NCBI RefSeq assembly: GCF_027923225.1
Contig: NZ_BSDI01000052.1
Span: 39,110 to 103,109, forward strand
Source: Phytohabitans aurantiacus
GTDB lineage: Bacteria; Actinomycetota; Actinomycetes; Mycobacteriales; Micromonosporaceae
Reading direction: 5' to 3'
DNA: 64,000 nt
In this document: in pieces, positions 56,466-63,924 of the stretch
How positions within the stretch are numbered: position 1 is the first letter of the stretch
Layout of the letters: each line of letters opens with the position of its first letter
Notes under the pieces: model-generated
Seen by the model: only the letters and a program-made list of their open reading frames with translations
Told to the model about the DNA's origin: nothing
The model's database searches: none
Translations under genes and position numbers: made by a program

Positions 56466-57703
56466 GACAGGCCGGTCGCCCAGGTGTAGCCCTTGAGGTA
56501 CGGGTCCGGCTTGACGGGCGAGCCGGAGTTCCAAACCTCGGTGATCAGGCCGTCGCCGCCGACCTTGCCGATGCGCGCGGTCTTGTAGATGTGTTGGGTG
56601 GCGCCGTCGATGGTCACGGTGCCTTCCGGCGCCTCGAAGGTGACGCCGTCGGAGGCCGCTTTCACTTTCGCCACGTCGAACGCGCCGGCCTTTTCGACCA
56701 TGGCCTTCCACAGGTACACGGACACGTAGGCGGCTTCCATCGGATCGCTGGTCGGCTTGTCCGCGCCGTACTTCGCCTTGTACGCCTTGACGAACTTGTC
56801 GTTGGCCGCGCCCGGCGTGGTCTGGTAGTAGTTCCACGCGGTGAGCTGGTCGGCGAGGTACTGCGTGCCGATGCTCTTGACCTCTTCCTCGGCGATCGAG
56901 ACGGAGACCACCGGCATGCTCGCCGCGGTCAGCCCGGCCGACTTGTACTCCTTGAAGAAAGCGACGTTGCTGTCGCCGTTGAGCGTGTTGAACACGGCCG
57001 ATGCCTTGGACGCCTTGACCTTGTTGACGATCGTGCCGAACTCGGTCGAACCGAGCGGCGCGTAGTCCTCGCCGAGGATCGTCATGCCATTGGCGGCCGC
57101 GTACGCCTTGATGATTTTGTTCGCTGTGCGCGGGAACACGTAGTCGCTGCCGACCAGATAGACCGATGTCTTGCCCTGTGACTTCAGGTAGTCAAGACCG
57201 GGAACGATCTGCTGGTTGGTCGTCGCGCCGGTGTAGAAGATGTACGGCGACTGCTCCAGCCCCTCGTACTGCACCGGGTAGAACAGCAGCGCCTTGTTCT
57301 CCTCGAAGACCGGCTTGACCGCCTTGCGACTGGCGGATGTCCAGCAGCCGAAGACCGCCGCGACCCGGTCCTCCTTGATGAGCTTCTCCGCTTTCTCGGC
57401 GAACGTCGGCCAGTCGGAGGCGCCGTCTTCGCTGATCGGCTCCAGCTTCTTGCCCAGTACGCCGCCAGCGGCGTTGATCTCCTCGACCGCGAGCTTGATG
57501 CTGTCGCGGACCGTCACCTCGCTGATGGCCATCGTGCCGGACAGCGAGTTGAGCAGGCCCACCTTGACGGTGTCGCCGGACGTGTCCGCGACCGCACCGC
57601 TGGACGACGAGTCGTTTTCACCGGTCTTGCTGCCGCACGCCGTCAACGCGAGTGTGGCAGCGATCAAAAGGGCGCCGAACCGGCGCCCACGCAACGAATA
57701 CAT
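56462..57703 (-). CDS. urtA: Urea ABC transporter substrate-binding lipoprotein UrtA
   Basis: 413 residues from the ATG at 57703 after GGAGG. Lipoprotein signal MYSLRGRRFGALLIAATLAL with lipobox LTAC; type I periplasmic-binding fold with VKVGLLNSLSGTMAISEVTV, AVFGCWTSASRKAVKPVFEE and LLFYPVQYEGLEQSPYIFYTGA, all typical of UrtA and related short-amide binding proteins. First gene of urtABCDE. Confidence 0.94.
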   Translation of the reverse strand: MYSLRGRRFGALLIAATLALTACGSKTGENDSSSSGAVADTSGDTVKVGLLNSLSGTMAISEVTVRDSIKLAVEEINAAGGVLGKKLEPISEDGASDWPTFAEKAEKLIKEDRVAAVFGCWTSASRKAVKPVFEENKALLFYPVQYEGLEQSPYIFYTGATTNQQIVPGLDYLKSQGKTSVYLVGSDYVFPRTANKIIKAYAAANGMTILGEDYAPLGSTEFGTIVNKVKASKASAVFNTLNGDSNVAFFKEYKSAGLTAASMPVVSVSIAEEEVKSIGTQYLADQLTAWNYYQTTPGAANDKFVKAYKAKYGADKPTSDPMEAAYVSVYLWKAMVEKAGAFDVAKVKAASDGVTFEAPEGTVTIDGATQHIYKTARIGKVGGDGLITEVWNSGSPVKPDPYLKGYTWATGLS

Positions 57704-57749
57704 CCGACCTCCACGGAAGGCCCTGGTGAATGGCGCCCTCAGCGTCTGC

Positions 57750-57765
57750 GTGACACGTTGCCAAC
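57750..57765. promoter_or_regulatory. Candidate GlnR box upstream of urtA
   Basis: GTGAC-ACGTTG-CCAAC read on the plus strand keeps the AC-N9-AC spacing of GlnR sites. It lies 47-62 bp upstream of the urtA start. Single half-site pair only. Confidence 0.35.
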
Positions 57766-57812
57766 GTATTTCCGAGCCCTTAAGAGGGTGTTTCCGTGAA
57801 TGCCAGGCAGGC

Positions 57813-57847
57813 AAAAAAATAAGCCCGTGCGAAAGGAGCGCACGAGC
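57813..57847 (-). terminator. Intrinsic terminator before urtA
   Basis: Minus-strand stem GCTCGTGCG/CGCACGGGC (9 bp, one G-U) with a 7-nt loop, followed by TTATTTTTTT. It lies about 55 bp past the stop of the AmiC-like gene and 110 bp before urtA. A second hairpin (GAGATACTTCC/GGAAGGATCTC, 57859-57884) precedes it. It ends the AmiC-like transcript or attenuates readthrough into urtA. Confidence 0.85.
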
Positions 57848-57901
57848 AATTAAATGGGAGATCCTTCCCACAGGAAGTATCTCGGCCGGGGTGGTGGGCT
57901 G

Positions 57902-58999
57902 TCAAGGGGCGGCGGTCAGCTCGGCCAGTACCCGGAAGTCGAGGGCCTCGGCCTCGGCCAGGTAGATGCGCTGCCGCACGTGCCGGTCGCGCATCCGCAG
58001 CAGGCCGCGCGGGCCCTCGTACGACACCGCGTCGGCGCTCGCCCCGATCGCCCGCACGTCCAGCGTGCGTGCCCTCGCGATCAGGGCCGCCAGCAGCAGT
58101 ACCCCCTCGTAGCAGGACTCACCCAGGCTGCCCAGCGGCGGCGCTTCCGCGCCGAAACGGCGCGCGTAGCGCCCGTGGAAGTCAAGGTTTTCGCGCGTCA
58201 CCAGGTCCGCGAAGAAGCCGGCGGTGCTGTACAGGCCAGCCGTGGCCCCGGCACCGCTGGCCAGCAGCATGTTCTCGTCCATCAGCGTCGACAGCCGCAG
58301 GCACCTGGCGTCGAGCCCGGACGCCGCGAACGCCCGGTTGAACCGCACCGCGTCATTGCCCACGAGTAGCATGAGGATCGCATCGACCTCGGCGTGCTCA
58401 ATGCGTCGGAGCACTTCGCGGTAATCCCTCGTGCCGAGCGGCAGATATGTCTCGCCGCACACCCGGCCGCCGCACGCCAGCGCGTACCGCCGGGCCGCCC
58501 GCGCGCTGTGGCGCGGCCACACGTAGTCGTTGCCCACCACGTACCAGCGGCGGACCCGGCGCTCCCGGCTCAGCAGCCGCATCGCCGGCAACAGCTGGTC
58601 GACCGGGGTCTCGCTGGTGAGGAAGACCCCCTCGGTGCGCTCGCCCCCCTCGTACAGGGCGGTGTAGACGTACGGAACTCGGTGCGCGATCCGAGGTGCT
58701 AGCGCCTGGCGCACCGAGGAGATGTGCCAGCCGGTCACGCCATGCACCGCTCCCATGTGGACGAGTGCCTCGACCTCGGCGGCCACATTGTCCGGAGGCG
58801 CTCCGCCATCCACCGGTACCAGCCGCAGCTCGCGACCCAGCACCCCGCCGGCCGCGTTGACCTCTTCGGCGGCGAGTACCGCGCACAGCTCGCACGTCGG
58901 CCCGAACACGCCCGCCGGTCCCTGCAACGGAAACACGAGCGCGACATTGACGGCCGCCGCATCGAGGCTCAGCCATTCCCGTCGCCGCATGGCGCCCAT
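57902..58999 (-). CDS. AmiC/UrtA-like substrate-binding protein without signal peptide
   Basis: 365 residues (or 362 from the ATG at 58990). Type I binding-protein fold like UrtA (VALVFPLQGPAGVFGPTCELCAVLAAEEVNAAGGVLGRELRLVPVDGG; VPYVYTALYEGGERTEGVF; WYVVGNDYVWPRHSARAA), but the N-terminus MRRREWLSLDAA has no secretion signal or lipobox. Likely a cytoplasmic amide/urea sensor comparable to AmiC. No ANTAR-type AmiR partner is in the window; the divergent MarR gene may be its partner. It lies directly upstream of urtA. Confidence 0.8.
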   Translation of the reverse strand: MGAMRRREWLSLDAAAVNVALVFPLQGPAGVFGPTCELCAVLAAEEVNAAGGVLGRELRLVPVDGGAPPDNVAAEVEALVHMGAVHGVTGWHISSVRQALAPRIAHRVPYVYTALYEGGERTEGVFLTSETPVDQLLPAMRLLSRERRVRRWYVVGNDYVWPRHSARAARRYALACGGRVCGETYLPLGTRDYREVLRRIEHAEVDAILMLLVGNDAVRFNRAFAASGLDARCLRLSTLMDENMLLASGAGATAGLYSTAGFFADLVTRENLDFHGRYARRFGAEAPPLGSLGESCYEGVLLLAALIARARTLDVRAIGASADAVSYEGPRGLLRMRDRHVRQRIYLAEAEALDFRVLAELTAAP

Positions 59000-59067
59000 C
59001 GTCCCTGGTCAACGGCGTGATCTCCAGAGGCTGCCGGCACCTGCGACCGATCTGTAGCATGAGGTGC

Positions 59068-59499
59068 GTGGAAAGGCCCGCGGATCTCACGCTTCTGCTG
59101 ACGCGGGCCGAGCGGCTGGTCGCCCGCCGGCTCAAGGCCGTGCTCGACCCGATGGGCTTCTCCACCGACGCGTGGCGGGTGCTGGCCCTGCTCGCCGACG
59201 GCGGCGGCCACACCATGAGCGAGATCTCCGAGCAGGCGTTCCTGCCCCCGGCGACCCTCACCAAGCTCGTCGATCAGCTCACCGAGCACAACCTCGTCTA
59301 CCGGCGCATCGACCCCGTCGACCGCCGGCGCATCCGCGCCTACCTGACGCCGCGCGGCAAAGACACCCACGCACGCATCGCTCGCGAGATCGACGCGGAT
59401 TGGGCCGACGTACCCCTGGCCGACGCCGACCTCCTCGCGGCGTTGCTGAAGCGCGTGATCGCTGCGGACTCCGTGATCAAAGCTTCATTCAAGTCGTAA
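59068..59499 (+). CDS. MarR-family transcriptional regulator
   Basis: 143 residues. Winged HTH: LLLTRAERLVARRLKAVLDPMGFSTDAWRVLALLADG, TMSEISEQAFLPPATLTKLVDQL, then the wing VYRRIDPVDRRRIRAYLTPRG. GTG at 59068 chosen: TAGCAT (59055-59060) is a good -10 for a leaderless mRNA starting there; an ATG at 59059 is the alternative. The last nine codons are encoded by P element 6. Divergent from the AmiC-like gene. Confidence 0.85.
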   Translation: MERPADLTLLLTRAERLVARRLKAVLDPMGFSTDAWRVLALLADGGGHTMSEISEQAFLPPATLTKLVDQLTEHNLVYRRIDPVDRRRIRAYLTPRGKDTHARIAREIDADWADVPLADADLLAALLKRVIAADSVIKASFKS

Positions 59500-59525
59500 G
59501 AACGCCTTGAATGAAGCTTTGATCA
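59474..59525. repeat. P element 6 (52-bp TGATCA palindrome)
   Basis: TGATCAAAGCTTCATTCAAG arm and near-perfect complement around GTCGTAAGAACG. It contains the MarR stop (TAA) and, on the minus strand, its terminal TGA is the hisS stop codon (59525-59523). The interior sequence differs from P2-P5 but both arms changed together. Confidence 0.9.
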
Positions 59526-60854
59526 CGGGCGGGTGATCTGCTGGCGGAGGTCGGCCGCGGGTGGGGTCCAGGTCATCGGGTCGGCATCGATTTGGGTGCC
59601 GGAGCGGATGTCCTTCACCGTGTCCTGGGCGCCGTCCGAGCCGGGGAACCAGACGTACGGGATGCCACGCCGCTCCGCGAACCGGATCTGCTTGCCGTAC
59701 TTGGCCGCCGACGGCGACACCTCGGTGGCGATGCCACGCCGGCGCAGCACCGCGGCCGTGCGGTCACAGGCCGCCCGCTGCTCGTCGGTCGGCAGCGCCA
59801 CGAGTACGCAGGTTGGCACCGGCCGGGACACCGACAGCGCGTCGGCGCCGAACAGCAGCCCCAGCAGGCGGGACACGCCGATCGAGATGCCCACGCCGGG
59901 GAAGCGCTCGTTGCCGGCGGACGCCAGGTTGTCGTAGCGACCGCCGGAGCAGATCGAGCCGAACCTCTCGAACCCGACGAGCTGCGTCTCGTACACGGTG
60001 CCGGTGTAGTAGTCGAGACCGCGCGCGATCTTCAGCTCGGCGACGCACAGGCCGGGCGCGTGCTCGGCGGCCGCCTGCATGACAAGTACCAGCTCAGCCA
60101 GGCCCTCGTCGAGCAGTGGGTGCTCGACGCCCAGCGCGCGCACGGCGGACTCGAAAGAAGTGTCTGGCGCCGAGATCTCCGCGAGCCGCAGGCAGGCCTT
60201 GGCCTGCGACTCGGTCGCGCCCGCCGTCTCCGTCAGCAGCTCCGCGACCTTGTCCGGACCGATCTTGTCGAGCTTGTCGACGGCGCGCAGCGCCGCCTCG
60301 GGGTCGGTCAGGCCCAGGCCGCGGTAGAAGCCCTCGCACACCTTGCGGTTGTTGACCTGGATGCGCACCTTCGGAATCGGTAACGCGCTGAGCGCGTCGC
60401 CGATGACCAGCGGGATCTCGGCCTCGTAGTGGAACGGCAAGGTGTCGCGGTCGACGATGTCGATGTCCGCCTGGAGAAACTCGCGGTAACGACCCTCCTG
60501 TGGGCGCTCTCCGCGCCACACTTTCTGGATCTGGTACCGGCGGAAGGGGAACGTGAGTTTCCCGGCGTTTTCAAGCACGTACCGCGCGAACGGGACGGTC
60601 AGGTCGAAGTGCAGGCCCAACGACTCGTCGGAGGCGTCCTCGGCGGCTGCCTGGAGCCGGCGCAGGACGTACACCTCCTTCGAGGTCTCGCCCTTGCGCA
60701 GGAGCTGGTCGAGCGGCTCGACCGCACGGGTCTCCAGCGGCGCGAACCCGTACAGCTCGAAGGTCGACCGGATGCGATCGACCACGTACTGCTCGATGGC
60801 GCGCTGGGGCGGCAGCCACTCCGGAAACCCGGAGAGCGGCGTGGGCTTACTCAT
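59523..60854 (-). CDS. hisS: Histidyl-tRNA synthetase
   Basis: Class II synthetase, 443 residues. Motif 1 FELYGFAPLETRAVEPLDQLL, motif 2 KVWRGERPQEGRYREFLQADID, histidine-binding IARGLDYYTGTVYE, motif 3 GGRYDNL...GVGISIGVSRL, then the anticodon domain. ATG overlaps the metallo-hydrolase gene by 4 bp; stop codon within P element 6. Confidence 0.97.
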   Translation of the reverse strand: MSKPTPLSGFPEWLPPQRAIEQYVVDRIRSTFELYGFAPLETRAVEPLDQLLRKGETSKEVYVLRRLQAAAEDASDESLGLHFDLTVPFARYVLENAGKLTFPFRRYQIQKVWRGERPQEGRYREFLQADIDIVDRDTLPFHYEAEIPLVIGDALSALPIPKVRIQVNNRKVCEGFYRGLGLTDPEAALRAVDKLDKIGPDKVAELLTETAGATESQAKACLRLAEISAPDTSFESAVRALGVEHPLLDEGLAELVLVMQAAAEHAPGLCVAELKIARGLDYYTGTVYETQLVGFERFGSICSGGRYDNLASAGNERFPGVGISIGVSRLLGLLFGADALSVSRPVPTCVLVALPTDEQRAACDRTAAVLRRRGIATEVSPSAAKYGKQIRFAERRGIPYVWFPGSDGAQDTVKDIRSGTQIDADPMTWTPPAADLRQQITRP

Positions 60855-61534
60855 GAGTGGGCTTCCATCACTTGGCGAAGGTACGGGTTGGCGGCGCGCT
60901 CGCGGCCGATCGTGGTGGCCGGACCGTGGCCCGGCAGCACGACCGTCTCATCGTCGAGGGTAAGCACCTTGTCGCGCAGGCTCACCATCATTTCCTGCAT
61001 GCTGCCGCCGGGCAGGTCGACACGACCGACCGAGCCCGCGAAGAGCACGTCGCCGGACAGGCAGATCTCCTGCTCTTGATCTGGCAGGCGAAACATGACC
61101 GAGCCCTTGGTGTGGCCGGGCGCGTGGTCGACGGTGATCTCCAAGCCGGCAAGCTTGATGATCTCGCCGTCGGTCATCGGCGCGACCTCGTCGGGCTCGC
61201 TCCACTCCAGCCCGCCGAGCAGCGCGCGCGGGTCGATGGAGTTGATCGCCTTGGTCGGGTCGGCGAGCAGCTCGCGGTCGGCCGGATGGATGTACGCCGT
61301 GATGCCCCGCGCGCCGCAGACCGGCGTGACGGAGAACGTATGGTCCAGGTGTCCGTGGGTCAGCAGGACGGCGGCCGGATGCAGCCGGTGCTCCGCGAGC
61401 ACGGCGTCCAGCCGGTCAATCACCCCGATACCGGGATCAACCACTACACACTGCTCCCCCGGCGCCGTGGCCACCACGTAACAGTTGGTGCCAAAGGCGT
61501 CGGCGGGAAAGCCGGTAACGAACACAGAGTCCAC
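60851..61534 (-). CDS. Metallo-beta-lactamase-fold hydrolase (glyoxalase II-like)
   Basis: 227 residues. Metal ligands in LLTHGHLDHTFS (HxHxDH), APGHTKGSVMF, SGDVLFAGSVGR and LPGHGPATTIGRER. This is the thioesterase/glyoxalase II-like group commonly found before hisS in actinobacteria. GTG start; translationally coupled to hisS. Confidence 0.92.
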   Translation of the reverse strand: MDSVFVTGFPADAFGTNCYVVATAPGEQCVVVDPGIGVIDRLDAVLAEHRLHPAAVLLTHGHLDHTFSVTPVCGARGITAYIHPADRELLADPTKAINSIDPRALLGGLEWSEPDEVAPMTDGEIIKLAGLEITVDHAPGHTKGSVMFRLPDQEQEICLSGDVLFAGSVGRVDLPGGSMQEMMVSLRDKVLTLDDETVVLPGHGPATTIGRERAANPYLRQVMEAHS

Positions 61535-61659
61535 GTTAGCGGTTCGATAACGGCCGATTGGAATCCGTCGACCTCGGACACCACTTTCTCAGGCGTTACC
61601 CGTACACTCTGGCGGGCGTGTGGCGTGCGCTACACGGGGCGACAAGGAGGGGAGTGCGG

Positions 61660-62565
61660 GTGCCTTCCAGCAAGACTCGGCAGCGCAAGCTGGCCCGGGC
61701 CAAATACGACCGGCAGATGGCGCGCAAGGCGGCGTCCGCACGCAGGAAGCGGCGCCTGCAGGCCGGCATCGGATCGGCCCTGGCTCTCCTGCTGATCGTG
61801 TTCGGCACGGTGTGGCTGCTCGGCGGGTTCGACTCGGACCCCAAGACACCCGAGGCCGCTGACCTGTGCTCCTGGACGCCGCAGGACGGCAGCGCCAACA
61901 CCAACCTCAAAGACGTCGGCACGCCGCCCACCAAAGACCTGCCCAACACCGGCACCCGCCCGATGACCATCACCACCAACCAGGGCGCGCCGGTCACCGT
62001 GACGCTCGACGTCGCGAGCGCGCCGTGCTCCAGTGCCAGTTTCGCGTACCTGGCTGGCAAGGGCTTCTTCGACAACACCAAGTGCCACGAGCTGACCGCC
62101 GAGGGCGCGCTGCGCTGTGGCGACCCGAGCGGCACCGGCCAGGGCGGCGCGACGTACTCCTTCTTCAACGAAAACGTCCCCGCCGCGCCCGAGCCGAGCC
62201 CGTCGGCCAGCCCCGCTCCCGCCCAGGCCCCGCTGTACCCCAAGGGCACGGTCGCGCTGATCAGCAACGCGGCGACAGGTGGCGGCAACGGCAGCCAGTT
62301 CCTGATCTTCTTCAAGGACTTCACGACGTCCTCGCCGACGTACCCGATCATCGGCACCGTCACCGCCGGCCTCGACGTGGTCGAGAAGATCGGCGCGTTG
62401 GGCGCCGTCGACAACGGCTCGGGCGAGAAGATCAAGCCAGCCCAGGACGTGATCATCCAGAGCCTCACGGTCGGTGAGGCGGCCACGCCGGCACCTAGCG
62501 CGTCGGTGCCCGCCACCCCGACCGCGCCGACAGCCAGCCCGTCGCCGACCACCGGCCAGTCATAA
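61660..62565 (+). CDS. Membrane-anchored cyclophilin-type protein with altered active site
   Basis: 301 residues from a GTG 9 nt after AGGAGG. Basic coiled N-terminus (KTRQRKLARAKYDRQMARKA), membrane helix (about 36-56), then a cyclophilin domain. The positions of the catalytic Arg55 and Gln63 of CypA are Glu144 (KCHELTA) and Arg152 (LRCGDP); NGSQFLIFF is retained. A Pro/Ala/Ser tail follows. Probably lacks normal prolyl isomerase activity. Followed 17 bp later by an intact paralogue. Confidence 0.85.
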   Translation: MPSSKTRQRKLARAKYDRQMARKAASARRKRRLQAGIGSALALLLIVFGTVWLLGGFDSDPKTPEAADLCSWTPQDGSANTNLKDVGTPPTKDLPNTGTRPMTITTNQGAPVTVTLDVASAPCSSASFAYLAGKGFFDNTKCHELTAEGALRCGDPSGTGQGGATYSFFNENVPAAPEPSPSASPAPAQAPLYPKGTVALISNAATGGGNGSQFLIFFKDFTTSSPTYPIIGTVTAGLDVVEKIGALGAVDNGSGEKIKPAQDVIIQSLTVGEAATPAPSASVPATPTAPTASPSPTTGQS

Positions 62566-62582
62566 CTGCAGGAGGAAAGACC

Positions 62583-63404
62583 GTGACGTCCACGAAGGAG
62601 CGGCAGCGCGCCGCGGCGCGGGCCCGGCTCGAAAGGGAGATGGCCCAGCGTGCCGCCGCGGCCAAGAAGCGCCGTCGCCAGTTCCAGATCATCGGTGCGG
62701 GAGTGGCGCTGCTGATCGTCGCCGTCGGCACGGTGTGGATCGTGGCGGCGGCCGGAGACGACAAGACCACCCCCGGCTCCGACACCTCGGCCGCACCGGT
62801 CGCCTGCAAGTGGATCGAGGTGCCGAAGGACCAGCAGACCAAGCAGACCGTGGACGTCGGCCTGCCCCCGACCACGTCGCCGCCGAACACCGGCACCAAG
62901 ACGATGGCGGTCACCACCAACTTCGGCACCGTCAACGTCACGCTCGACCTGGCCAAGTCGCCGTGCGCGGCAGAATCATTCGCGTACCTGGCCAGCAAGA
63001 ACTTCTTCAACGGCACCAAGTGCCACCGCATGTTCACTGGCATGCTCCAGTGCGGCGACCCGAGCGCCAAGGGCAAGGGCTACCGCGAGACCGACGGCAC
63101 CGGCGGCCCGTCGTACCGCTTCGGCAACGAGTACCTGCCAACCAACGAGCGCCCGGCGTACCCGGCCGGCGTGGTAGCACTGGCCAACAGCGGCTCGCCC
63201 GACAGCAACGGCAGCCAGTTCTTCTTCATCTACCAGGACGTCGAACTCTCGCCGGACTACACGATCCTCGGCAAGGTCGACCAGGCCGGCCTGGACGTTC
63301 TGAAGAAGGCCACCGAGAAGGGCCACGACGGCGCCTTCGACCCGAACCCGGGCGGCGGCCACCCGAAGTCCGACATCGACCTCCAAACAGTGACAGTCTC
63401 CTAA
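62583..63404 (+). CDS. Membrane-anchored peptidyl-prolyl isomerase (cyclophilin type)
   Basis: 273 residues; GTG after AGGAGGAAAGACC. Basic helical N-terminus, one membrane helix (about 34-57), and an extracytoplasmic cyclophilin domain with Arg149 (KCHRMFT), Gln156 (MLQCGDP), NGSQFFFIYQD and DYTILGKVDQAG. The catalytic Arg/Gln pair is conserved, unlike in the upstream paralogue. Likely folds secreted proteins. Confidence 0.92.
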   Translation: MTSTKERQRAAARARLEREMAQRAAAAKKRRRQFQIIGAGVALLIVAVGTVWIVAAAGDDKTTPGSDTSAAPVACKWIEVPKDQQTKQTVDVGLPPTTSPPNTGTKTMAVTTNFGTVNVTLDLAKSPCAAESFAYLASKNFFNGTKCHRMFTGMLQCGDPSAKGKGYRETDGTGGPSYRFGNEYLPTNERPAYPAGVVALANSGSPDSNGSQFFFIYQDVELSPDYTILGKVDQAGLDVLKKATEKGHDGAFDPNPGGGHPKSDIDLQTVTVS

Positions 63405-63623
63405 CCCGTTAGGCCCGCGCGGCAGCGCGCTGCGCCGCGCTGGGCGCGGGCGCAGCGCGCGTTGCCCCGCTCAGCGCGGCGGCCGCGTCCCCTTGCGCAG
63501 CGCAGCGGCCGCGCTCCCAGCTGGTCGCGGCGCGGGGCGCCCGCTCGGCGCGGACGCCCCGCCCCCCAGCTCGTCGCGGCGCGCGGTGCCCGCTCGGCGC
63601 GGACGCCCCGCCCCCAGCTCGTC

Positions 63624-63699
63624 GATCAAGGGCATACGCACGTGGTTCGATCTCAAAACCACGTGCGTATGCCCTTGATCGTTCGGAACTCCCTTGATC
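63624..63699 (-). repeat. R element copy 11 (76 bp)
   Basis: Reverse orientation; arm GATCAAGGGCATACGCACG with its exact complement, loop TGGTTCGATCTCAAAACCA, outer box CTCCCTTGATC. The arms differ from other copies in a compensated way (CATACG versus CGAATG). Confidence 0.9.
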
Positions 63700-63834
63700 G
63701 CCGCGCGGCGCCTCACCTGCGGCAGCCCTGCTCGGCCCGGGCCGCGCAGGCCGGGCCTAGCCGGGCGTGGGCGCCGCCGGCTCGGCGCCCACGCCAGGCG
63801 CGGACGCGGCGGAGGGCGGCCGCTGCCGGAGACC

Positions 63835-63874
63835 GTGGCGAACTACTGCCCCTAGAGGGGCAGCACTTCGCCAC
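63835..63874. repeat. Q palindrome 3 (divergent)
   Basis: GTGGCGAACTACTGCCCC and GGGGCAGCACTTCGCCAC around TAGA, two mismatches. Resembles the two palindromes near 11.3 and 11.5 kb in its TGTGG...GCTGCC design. Confidence 0.6.
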
Positions 63875-63924
63875 AGACGCCATCGGCATCCAGATCTTGG
63901 CGCTCCACCGTCGCTATGGCGAGC

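Larger units (their letters stand above)
63405..63924. other. Gene-free spacer with tandem and palindromic repeats
   Basis: 63405-63517 is simple GC-rich sequence. Two 48-49-bp tandem units (63518-63566, 63567-63614; CAGCT(G/C)GTCGCGGCGCG...) are followed by R element 11 and Q palindrome 3. No coding region is supported. Confidence 0.7.

Noticed and set aside
57859..57884. ANTAR antitermination target before urtA
   Set aside because: The loop is UGUG on a CUUCC/GGAAG stem, not a six-base loop with A at position 1 and G at position 4.
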